A DNA stretch of 64,000 nucleotides from positions 97,978,797-98,042,796 of the forward strand of contig OX465580.1 in assembly GCA_950022655.1 (NCBI GenBank), in the 5' to 3' direction. The notes under the pieces are model-generated. The model searched no databases and was not told where the DNA came from. It saw only the letters and a program-made list of their open reading frames with translations. Made by a program: the position numbers and the translations under genes. This document shows positions 40,372 through 50,014 of this stretch, piece after piece (the stretch's first letter is position 1; each line of letters begins with the position of its first letter). This DNA is from Alentia gelatinosa (lineage: Eukaryota; Annelida; Polychaeta; Phyllodocida; Polynoidae).

Positions 40372-40655
40372 TTAGGCCCGGCGTTCACCTACTACGATAT
40401 GGCTCCGATATGGTCTACGATGCACCTCCCAATAAAAAATCAAAATCGCGTTGGAAGGTCACCTAATATCGGGGCAGTTGACCACGTTTTTGCGATTAGA
40501 CACCGATAAAAACCCCATACAATGCGTGGTGGATTGGCATGTATATATGTCTACGATTTTGTACCTTCCCGATATGTCTCCGATATTTGCTTTTTATATC
40601 GGTGCCATATCGGTAGGTCTAAATTTCTATCGAAGTAGGTGGACGCCGGGCCTAA
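40372..40655. mobile_element. TIR element with CGATAT subterminal motifs, 284 bp
   Basis: The left end TTAGGCCCGGCGTTCACCTA and the reverse complement of the right end (TTAGGCCCGGCGTCCACCTA) differ at one of 20 positions. The interior carries at least seven copies of CGATAT or its complement in both orientations, as often seen where transposase binds near element ends. No coding sequence. The AGGCCC start resembles Harbinger-type MITEs, but flanking duplications do not match cleanly. Confidence 0.7.
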
Positions 40656-41207
40656 CTATAGATAGGATCGTTTTCTACATCTTGATCGATGAACAGCTTA
40701 CATCTATCCAATGCATGCTACATCCCTAATGAAATCTGAATCGCAATATGCAGAAATACAGAAAAGGCAGGATCACCTGAGTTGATTGGGGCAAATTTTT
40801 GTATGTGTCACTGAATTACAAGTACAATATGTTCAGTCGTTTGACTTTATCAGAACATATCCTTTCATACATTGTACTTCCTATTACGTATGCGTCGACT
40901 GCTTTCTTAAATGTCAAACCCCGCTTCCCCTAGGGCAGAGTTGAAGACACATAACAGCTCCGCCGATAAAACAGGGTGATGTTGGCAAAATATAAGCTTT
41001 CACGAGGAGAATAACATTATGGGCCGGACACACTGCTGTGATACTTTGGTCTTAGTGGCCTATCACATGTAACTTCTCAGCACAAAGCAAAATCATAAGG
41101 AAATATTTAGAGGGATATTACATAATAAAGTAAGTGAAATACAAATTCATCAAAACCCGAACATGTCTTAAAATCACCGACGATGAGATAGCACAGGTCT
41201 GTACCAG

Positions 41208-41514
41208 GGACCTGTTTCACTAGTCTCGTGACATGTCTGTGACACCATACAGACATTGGGTCTGTCTAGTTTCGTGACACCACAAGTAGCTGCCCTTAGG
41301 AAATACAGACCCCAAACATAAGAATTAGACAAATCTAGACACATCATGGACCTGTTTCACTAGTTCTGTGACAAAAGTGTTCGACAGATATGAAAAGCGG
41401 CACCAACAGTGCAAGCAAGAACGGACAAAACGAAGTCTAATGTCTAGTTCTTATGAAACCGGACACACCATCTAGACGCCATCTAGACATGTCACTGTCT
41501 AGTGAAACAGGTCC
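41208..41514. mobile_element. TIR element, 307 bp, with an extra internal end
   Basis: GGACCTGTTTCACTAG occurs at 41208-41223 and again at 41348-41363. Its exact reverse complement closes the element at 41499-41514. The outer left end matches the right end for about 35 bases (TGACATGTCT shared). CATAAGAATTAGACA inside is also mirrored near the right end. It could be one element with a duplicated end or a smaller copy (41348-41514) adjoining a solo end. No coding sequence. Confidence 0.7.
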
Positions 41515-42650
41515 AAGTTTCGTAGCATCACTTGGCGTTGCGCCAGAGATGTCCGTGCAAACCAGCCTCAAGACTACTCGGGACCTATGAAGGTGCTTGC
41601 TGTCTCTCGTTTCGTCTTCTCCAGGGGCTCCCTGGGGACTGGGTACATTTTCAATATGCGACCTTTCAGCATGGCTGGAGTCGGGTAGAGTGAATATTTG
41701 ACAGGCTACCATAGGCACAGGTTAATGTACGCTCTTTTCCGTGCCAGGCCCACTGTGAATTCAACTATTGTTAGTCGACCGAAAGGGTGATTTTACGACA
41801 GTTAGTGAAGACATAAAGAAGCAGTATAGGCTACAGCCCCCCACAGTTAGGGCGCATTCATTGTTTCCAATGCAATCTATTTGGGAGTTTGACATTTTAA
41901 AAGCTGCATTCAACTACATAAGACGAAATATCGCATTATCCCCGTATATAGTCAAAAGATAAGGGTCCACATAAATATCGAGTATGCCTTTCTTGTCGGA
42001 ATACTGTGTTTATTCATATTCCTCATTCCGAGAAATTGCTAATCTAACATGTTCTCGGTGATCAATATGTAATTTGCAGATGGTGTTATGCTACTAAAAT
42101 AAAGCTCTATTTTCAGCGACGAGATTGATTATAGATACTACCAATCTATATTCTGGGCGCTCTATGGAGTGGAGACTGTCTCTTTCTATAATCCTCTTAC
42201 GTCCATCAAAGCATTGCTAGTTCTCCTTAAGCATTCGGAAAGTACCCAATGACACCTATTTTTATCTTTGATGATATAGTAACAAAGATGACCAAATGAA
42301 AAACCATATAAGTAAAGAACCTTTTGATAGTGTTTCTCCTTTGAAAACAATCCTACCAACAAACCGAATTGCGTCTATTTTTAAAAGGTTTTCAGGTTAT
42401 ATGCAAAGGACTATATTCATAAACAACATGGAAGCAGTATGGTGGGAGTAGCACTGGGTAGTGACCGTAAATATAAAGGGGTACTCTATTATAAGTGAGA
42501 ACAAATGACATATAAAGATTGTTTCTCTTTGATGGATGGGCGTAGATTTCTAAAATGAACAATTGAAAAGGACAGGCGGAAGGAACAAGTACAGCTTGAC
42601 TGCTGCTCAATTCTGTTTGATTGTGGCTTTATAAAACATACGTTCACAGC
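41515..42650. other. Intron sequence, one weak exon candidate
   Basis: Contains the weak minus-strand exon candidate 41563-41674 discussed in the findings. Nothing else recognised. Confidence 0.4.
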
Positions 42651-42676
42651 GTTTCGGCGTTTAGTCGCCTTTTCAG
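42651..42676 (-). ncRNA. Hammerhead-ribozyme-like relic
   Basis: On the minus strand: CTGAAAA, stem GGCG, loop ACTAAA, stem CGCC, then GAAAC. This is the hammerhead layout CUGAUGA - stem II - GAAA, but the core has AA in place of UG, which should abolish cleavage. Hammerhead motifs of this form occur in Penelope-like retroelements, and this is probably a decayed remnant of one. No Penelope reverse transcriptase was seen nearby. Confidence 0.4.
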
Positions 42677-45600
42677 TTACAATTACAAAGTTTTGGTTTT
42701 AACCAGTCAGTTGTTCAGTTGCTGTAGCTAATTTAGTGCCAATTATTTACAAACTTGTCTATGTAAGGTTCAAATATGTCAGGCACCAGTGGGTCAATGA
42801 GATATTTCGGTTGGAGATGAATGGTCAGCTGGGCATTCAGGACTCTATGACGCTGGTCCTCTACACCTTACCAACGCCACATAGTTTGGCAGGCAGATAT
42901 TGAAGGGATAGTATGTACAACTCCTAAAGTCTCATTAACATTCTTTTATGCAAGGTTTACTCTGTGCCGCGGCGGCCACAATAGCCTAGACGTAGTGCAC
43001 CCTTGCAGATGCCCACAGACGTCATACATTTACGTTTATACTATGACCTCAGTGGCCACGGTTTGAGGACATTCAAGGCTCACGTTGTCCATGTGGTCAC
43101 CAAAGTTGTGTCAGGTTCGTCCCATTTTGTTCATGGTGCCCTGTACGGAACTCTTTGTCAGTTTAAAACTCAAAAGCGCCCTAAGTGATCCTAATATGTT
43201 ACGTTTGTCGACCCCATCCCCCTGAGTTGTGACACGTCCCTCATGTTTCGTTCTCGGAGCCACGAAGCATGGCCTCCGGGGTAGCTGTGGCCACATTGTA
43301 AACCTTGCATAAACTTTGCAAAGAATCTTAGCCTGTCCCACGCTCATATAAACATGAACATTATCATGACTTATTGTTTTACCCCGAGCATTGTTTGATA
43401 CAATTCTAACAGGAGACACCCAACTTTGCTCAACTTCAGCTCTGCTCCACATCGTAGGCACGTGTTTTTATCCATCCTGTTATCTTAAAAATACCCCCAG
43501 TTTCCGAGATCGAGTACATTCCCATGAAAGCCTAGTAGAGCAAGCAGTGGCATCGCCCCTACCGACTCTGGCTATATGGGGATAATAGAGAGGGCAAACT
43601 TGATTATTGCTGTGGGGACGCTACGAGGTCAGAAGGTAGAGGGTGTAGGCAAGTGTGTGTGTGGACATTAGCCGCCCTATTACCTAGCCTGTCCCTTGGA
43701 GGGCGATCAATCTACCCTACCCCATCTCCTTCACAGAGTGCCGAGTGTTTGCAGCCCCGAATGGCCTCCAGTACCCGAGGCAACAATGTCTGCTCCTCGG
43801 CTGGGCGCTGGCGCCTCTGGTGGAGCTGGTTGGGATGGCGCCGGGGTGGTAGGGCCTTCACTGGAGGCAGGGCGGGGTTAGTGCCTTGTGTTCGTCCACT
43901 GCCCCTATCAGTGATCAGCGGTACCAATATTGATGTGCCCTTAGAAACGCTCCCAACTCTCTTCCTCAGTACTGCGTCCCTCCAACCTTTACCATCACCC
44001 CTTGCCCCGGAGGGGATTGTGTGAACTTGACATCTAGAGGCCACCCTAAGTTACACGCCTTTGAGAGAAAACCTGGAGGCTCCCCAAGAGACGTGGCACC
44101 TTTGTACAAGCCTCGAGGATCGATGGAAGCAAGGGGGAGCGGAGTTGCACATTTAACCTGTGGATTGGTGTGAATACCTGCACGTCCTGCCTTGGAACAG
44201 CAGACAGGGTAAGGGGTGAAGGAACTGACAACAGGGGAAGTGAAGCTGACACAGAAAAAGAGGGGCCCTAGCCGTGGGATCAATTGTAAGGACCTAGAGA
44301 CCCAAAAGAAAAGAAACCTATTGCATTCACTAGAGCTGCCATCCCCCTGACCTACAACATCTATTCCTGTATGTGAGGGAGTTATTTATATAGATGTATA
44401 TAATACAGAACAAAGACTGCTCGTTATTTTGAGCTCGACCTAAAGGTGATCATTCTAACACAGTCAGCAGATAAAATAACCAAGACAAGATCTCGAGAGA
44501 GGAGAAATTCATGTGAACCGTCAGGTTGAAAACCGAAGGTTATCAGATCGGATGTGTCATCGGGAGAATATGACCGGAGAATTCGCACTCGAATTCATGC
44601 ACCTAGTTTCGTGCACCCTGGTTCATGCAGAACTATTTAGGAATACTTTCATTCACACATCACCGACAGTCTGAACGATGACACCCGACATGGCGAAGTC
44701 AAGCATGGTTCTCTGCTGCCGCCCCCTATACTCCTCCACTCCGCAGGGAGCGAAGCACTGACTGTGTAACGAACATAATGACACACGCAGTAACTAGCTC
44801 ACAACCCCGCCGCCAATATCCAGGTCACGGCACCAATTGGCAAAGCTCGGGTGAAAATCACTTTGCCCCGAACGACGTTTGAACCTGAGACCGTCAATAT
44901 TGATGCGTCAGAATGCACTGTTTTAAACACCGTGTCTGGATGGTATTCCATATGACCAAGTCGGGTCACTTCACAACGCTGCTACAGCTATGGATGTTTG
45001 TTCATTTTGGTGTTCACTAGGACTTGTACCTTAAACAAAAATATATTGATGAATGTTTCTCTTCTGGAATTTCAACATTGAAACATTGGTAATGGTAAAC
45101 ATATGTGCAGAAGTTATTCTTTCAAATGGTCACAATACGACCCATCCATAGCGACGGGCATATATACAATTGTGCAGTTAAGATGGTTTAGATCCGCACT
45201 CTCTTTGCTCTTTGCTTGTATTATGTCTTGCTTACAAAAGCCATTTCAAAAGCAGGTTTTCGGTTCTTACCAAGCATGTACAACGAGATCTATAGCAACC
45301 TACTGACATATAGACATTTGGTTACTTATTCACAGATAACAAATCGGACAAGCACCCGAGCAGGTATATAGCATGAGAGTTTGGCGCTGAAGGAATAGAG
45401 AGCGGTTGGAGCTGCTCACACTAAGTAGGTCGTGGCTGCCCTAGGGGGCGAGCTGCTCGTTCTGCTCCCTTTGATGTCCATTTACCGGCGTTAAGATCTG
45501 CGGGCGAAGTGCTGCAGGCGGGTGGGGGGCGGGACAAAGTGTTTTACCTATGAGGTTGTGGTTTCCCTTCAGAATAGTAGCCAAAGGTTGGAAAAGGGGC

Positions 45601-46759
45601 GTCTTTGGAGAATACAGGAAGCTGGTTTATTTTCCCCCTGAGAGAAACAGAAGCGAAAATGGCTGGAGGTTTTCGGTGAAGTGTCTGTGAAGTTCACAAG
45701 GTTTAAGATCTCATTAGACACGAATACAAATTCCCATAGACCAACAGCTTTTCAAGAATGGACTTTCACATCGATATAACTTAATATCCGTTTAATCACA
45801 TTTGTGCTGTGCAATGCCTTTTAATTTCCACAACGGAAAGAATTAGAATATTCTATGTAGACCTAGAAATAAGAAATATGGTCCTGTTGCATATTCCATT
45901 TTATCCGTTGGCGGTAGCTCAATAGATGAATGAGGTAGACTCGCACAAGCACAAAAATATCCCTTATGGATTGTACGTAGCCATATGAGGCGTGTTCGCC
46001 CGTTAGTCGCATTTTTATTATTTTCTAAACCCTCTAGGTGTGTACATATTTTAACAGAAGCCGAGATAAATATAAAGTGGGTGAAATGCCTATAAGAAAT
46101 ACTGCCTGTTGGATTAGTATTTTTAACTTCACTGTTGATAAAGCTTGCATTGTTTGTGTTTTATTGTGTGAGAATAAGATACGCTCGCTCAATAAACATT
46201 TGTTTGGTATACAGATCTCCCGGTCCTGTGAGTAAAAGCGGTTGCTGTCTGGAATAGAAGTGTCATATTTGCACTAAGTCAACACATATTTGGGGGGTAT
46301 TAATCCCTCTTGTTATATTAATATTTAACCTTTTTCCACCAGGGTACGGCCTATAGTGGTGAGACCTACTTGGATGTTTCACAATCAAGATAGTATTCAA
46401 CGACATGTTCAAGATGATGGGAATACTAATAAGGAACTGCATCGAGATCCATAGCCACTGACAATATGCCATGAGTTTTGGTTGCGGGGTAATGTCACGA
46501 GGCAAAGCCGAGTAAGATCATGTAGCAAATCAAAATGAATGGCATATTGTCATTGGCTATGGATCGAGTGCGGTTCAGATTTTCTCTCCCCCCTATCACT
46601 GACATCATCATTTTTCAACAATACTCTACGGGTGTTGAGTACGAGTTTCCAATGTTAAATCTATAGGAATAAAATACCAAGACCAAGACTTTTTTACGCG
46701 GACTCGCTCTTTTGCTTTGGGTCATCATATCTCATTTTTCTTTTTCCTTTTGTCTAAAT
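42677..46759. other. Intron sequence, nothing firmly recognised
   Basis: Contains an unexplained 116-codon minus-strand open frame (43111-43461) and GC-richer patches at 43640-44240 and 44690-44880. No supported gene or repeat. Confidence 0.45.
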
Positions 46760-46768
46760 TGCCCACTC

Positions 46769-46807
46769 AACTACTGAAGTAGTGGGTGAGCAATTCGGAT
46801 ATAGTCA
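46769..46807 (+). repeat. Hairpin ahead of the LINE coding region
   Basis: ATTGCCCACTCAACTACT pairs with AGTAGTGGGTGAGCAAT. A second weaker stem (ATAGTCATAT/ATATGGCTGT) follows. Structured 5' UTRs occur in LINEs, but the link is an inference. Confidence 0.45.
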
Positions 46808-46932
46808 TATAAGGAATATGGCTGTGTCGTCTCTTTTTCCCTTTTCTTTTCTTTCATGTTTTTCAAACATTTTTTCATTATCATCCTCAATGTACTCTTT
46901 GATGATATCCAAATTGTTTTATTACCACTCTG

Positions 46933-47159
46933 ATGGAAGAAGTAAGGTTTCTAGGCAATAACACCACGTTCATTGGGCAGAATATACTTAGTTTATATGC
47001 CAATCATGATGAAATGATGGTGAGTTTTACTGGCGCAGATTTTGTTTGCTTATCAGAAACCTTGTTACACAATTTATATGAGGATAATATGATACACTGG
47101 CCGGGTTATAAACTGTTCAGATTGGATCGCCAGACTGGTAGTTGGGGGGGGGGGGGGGG
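46933..47159 (+). pseudogene. LINE endonuclease domain, N-terminal part
   Basis: Start of the APE-type endonuclease that nicks target DNA for LINE insertion. It opens with ILSLYANHDEM (the usual N-x-x-S-L-x-x-x-x-D-E pattern), then ADFVCLSET, which contains the catalytic glutamate of these endonucleases, then WPGYKLFRLDRQ. The frame is lost in the G run at 47144-47159, where the family has glycines (GGGVA). After the run the other frame reads VACYVSEKFAP, which continues the domain, so this is a simple run-length shift. Confidence 0.85.
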
Positions 47160-47866
47160 TAGCATGTTATGTATCCGAAAAATTTGCACCATATACCAAA
47201 ATAAGTCAACTAAGTAAAACAAACGAAAATTTTGAAATCCTGGTAAACTTGGTTGATAAACCCCACTTTAAGAAGATAGCCTTAATCACTTGTTATAAAC
47301 CACCTCCGAAACCAGCAAAATTATTCTATGATCAATTGCAAGACCTAGTAACCTCAATAGAACTGTTCAACCGGGAGATTTGGATTATAGGGGATGTAAA
47401 TGTGGACCAACTAAAAACAGGGACAACAGATTTTAAAATAATGCAATCTTTCTTAAGACTAAACGGCCTAAGACAGTTAATCCATTCAATAACCCGCCCT
47501 AATGCCAAAGGAGGCACTGTCATAGACCATGTGTATACAAATTCTACCGCTGTTTTAAGTTCTGAAGTCCTTAATGATTTAATTAGTGATCACCACCCAG
47601 TATTAGCCATACGAAAATTAACTACACGTAAAAAAATCCAGAAAACATTTAAAGGTAGAAGTTATAAAAACCATACCACAGAAAACCTTGAAAAATTCAT
47701 TGCTGAGGAGCCACAACTAAATGGTTGGCAAGAGATGAATGTCGAGGAACAGTGGGACCATATTTACAAAACCATTTCTCGGTATCTTGAAAAATATTGC
47801 AAATTAAGAAACATGTCCTACTCAGATGCCAAACCAAACTGGATGAGCAATGAATTATTAATCTCA
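47160..47866 (+). pseudogene. LINE endonuclease domain, C-terminal part
   Basis: Continuation of the endonuclease in the shifted frame. Motifs in order: CYKPP (substrate-side loop), IIGDVNVDQ (catalytic GDxNxD), TVIDHVYTN and LISDHHPV (SDHxPV with the catalytic Asp/His). A linker of about 90 residues leads to the reverse transcriptase. The frame is lost again near 47867. The segment should be read from 47160, because the first methionine at 47249 is an artefact of the shift. Confidence 0.85.
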
Positions 47867-47867
47867 T

Positions 47868-49764
47868 CAAGTATAGAAGGGATCTCCTAAAAGACTATAA
47901 GATACATAAAAATAAAACTATTTTGAAAGAGGCTCGCAGAATCAGTAGGGACATTAAGCATCAAATTAAAAGTGAAAAAAGTAGTTTCTGTAAGACTAAA
48001 TTAAAGGAAGCCAGCGGGAATCCCAAAAAATTCTGGGGGGTTATAAAGGAGCTTACCTCCCCTAATGAGGGCTCTTCAAACTGTGAACTAGAGTATAATG
48101 GTGATATAATGGATCAAGAAAAGGTACCCGACTTTATAAATAGTTTCTTTACAAATATCGGAGGGCAATTGTTCTGCAAATTAGAACAAACCGTTATCCT
48201 CAACTATATAGAAAACTTAAATTCCACAAGCCAATCAGCCATTGGCAACCTAAATATACAAGTAACCGAAGAATTGGTGAATGAACAGATGAAATTAATC
48301 GATCCCCAAAAGGCTAGTGGGATGGAGCATATCCCTAGTAAAATAATGATAGACTTCCTGACTTACATGATAAAACCATTCACTGACTTAGTAAACAATT
48401 CTTTATATAGTCTAAAATTCCCTGTCGCTTGGCAGCAAGCCTTAGTTATACCGATACCAAAATGTGGGAAGCTCACACTAGTTGAAAATTGGCGCCCGAT
48501 ATCCTTGATAAAAATTCCCAGTAAAGTTACAGAAAAAATAGTCCACAAAGTAATCTACAATATATTAATGGAAGCTAACATTTTGGACAATCAGCAGTAT
48601 GGGTTCAGACCAAATAGGGGCACAGCAGATGCTGTTTTTAAATTTACCAAAGATTTGTATGATTCCAGAAGTTATAATGACATAGTAGCCTCCTGTTTTA
48701 TAGACTATAAAAAAGCCTTTGACAGCATCCACCACACCCTATTGATTGCTAAATTAAGACATGTCCTGAAAATGCCAGAAAACCTTGTTACCTGGGTTAG
48801 TAGCTACCTCTCAACTAGATCGCAAAAAGTCTTTATTAATAATCTTTTTTCTGAACTAAAGGTCATTAAATTCGGTGTGCCCCAGGGCTCTGTCCTGGGG
48901 CCACTTCTGTTCATCATGTTTATCAACGATATCGGCAATTGTATAAAAAATTCTAGATACCTGCTTTATGCGGATGATTTGGTGATATACAATCCTCATC
49001 GAGACCCCACTATAGCCCTAAATGGTTTGCAGGAAGATCTAAATGCCTTGGATATGTGGTGCAAAAGGAACTGTTTAACTGTAAACATACATAAAACTAG
49101 GTCCATGTGGTTTGGTAGTATAAATAAACTGAAAACGTGTCCACCGATGCATATGATGCTAAACAATATTGAAATAATCACTTGTAGCCATTACAGATAC
49201 CTTGGTATTGAGATAGATGAATGCTTAACATGGATTCCACACTGTAAGATGGTTATAAAAAATATGAGTTCAAAATTGTTCAAATTCTCAAAATTACGTA
49301 AGAACCTCACCCTTGAAGCTGCTAAACTCGTATACCTATCTAGTGTGTTACCCATTGTAGAATACTGCTCGTTCTTGTTTGATAGTTTTCGAAAAACAGA
49401 CCTGAATGCCATTGAAATACTGCACAACCGAGGCCTCCGAATCGCATTACTACTCCCGTGTAAGGGAAATTCCATTGAGAGTCTCCATCAAAAAATAAAC
49501 TTGGACAGACTAGGTAGCCGTAGGAAAATCCAATTAGCCTCAATTATGTTTAAAAATAAGAATAACCTAGAATGGCTAGACTGTAAAGCCCGCAACACAA
49601 GACTCTCCAAGAAAATTTTGTTCAAAATTGCCAATGTGCGTAGTAACCTAGGACAACGAAGCCCTTATATACGGGGAGCCTTACTGTGGAACTCACTACC
49701 TGGAGAATCCCAACGAGCTGATGACATAGAAACCTTTAAACAACAAATAAGAACTATGTTCTAA
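47868..49764 (+). pseudogene. LINE reverse transcriptase
   Basis: Counting from the methionine at 47923 (613 codons), motifs are VENWRPISL, QYGFRPNRGTADAV, FIDYKKAFDSI (catalytic Asp 261), GVPQGSVLGPLLF (from 318) and LLYADDLVIY (catalytic Asp 351 and 352). The C-terminus has the typical CR1/L2/Jockey ending with RSPYIRGALLWNSLP. Sequence just upstream (YRRDLLKDYKIHKN) continues the same frame back to about 47868, so 47923 is not the true start. All catalytic residues are intact. The protein would be made only if the two upstream frameshifts were absent. Confidence 0.9.
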
Positions 49765-50014
49765 ATCACTTGATACCCAGGATATTGGATGTATAAGGTA
49801 TAGGATAATGTGTCCAAGGATACCTCTCATATCTTCTCATTTCACTCATCATTCAACCTTCTTATTATCTATCCATGTAATAAATAACTTCTGTTTTATT
49901 AATCTGCAAAATGATGTAAACTGTATCTCGATGTAATCTGAACCCTTTAAAATGTATCAGAAAAACTCGCCTCGGTGAGAGATACTAATAAACTATATAA
50001 AAAAAAGAAAAAAA

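Larger units (their letters stand above)
46760..50014 (+). mobile_element. Non-LTR retrotransposon (LINE), nearly complete but broken
   Basis: Element of the CR1/L2/Jockey type with an apurinic-type endonuclease followed by reverse transcriptase and an A-rich 3' end (AATAAA near 49987, A-rich tail to about 50014). The coding region is broken by two frameshifts, one in a 16-base G run (47144-47159) and one near 47867. No separate ORF1 is visible. The left border is uncertain: I place it just before a hairpin (46769-46807) that may belong to the 5' UTR. No target duplication was found. It lies antisense to the TMTC1 gene inside its long intronic interval. Only two lesions and long open frames indicate a fairly recent insertion. 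Confidence 0.9.
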
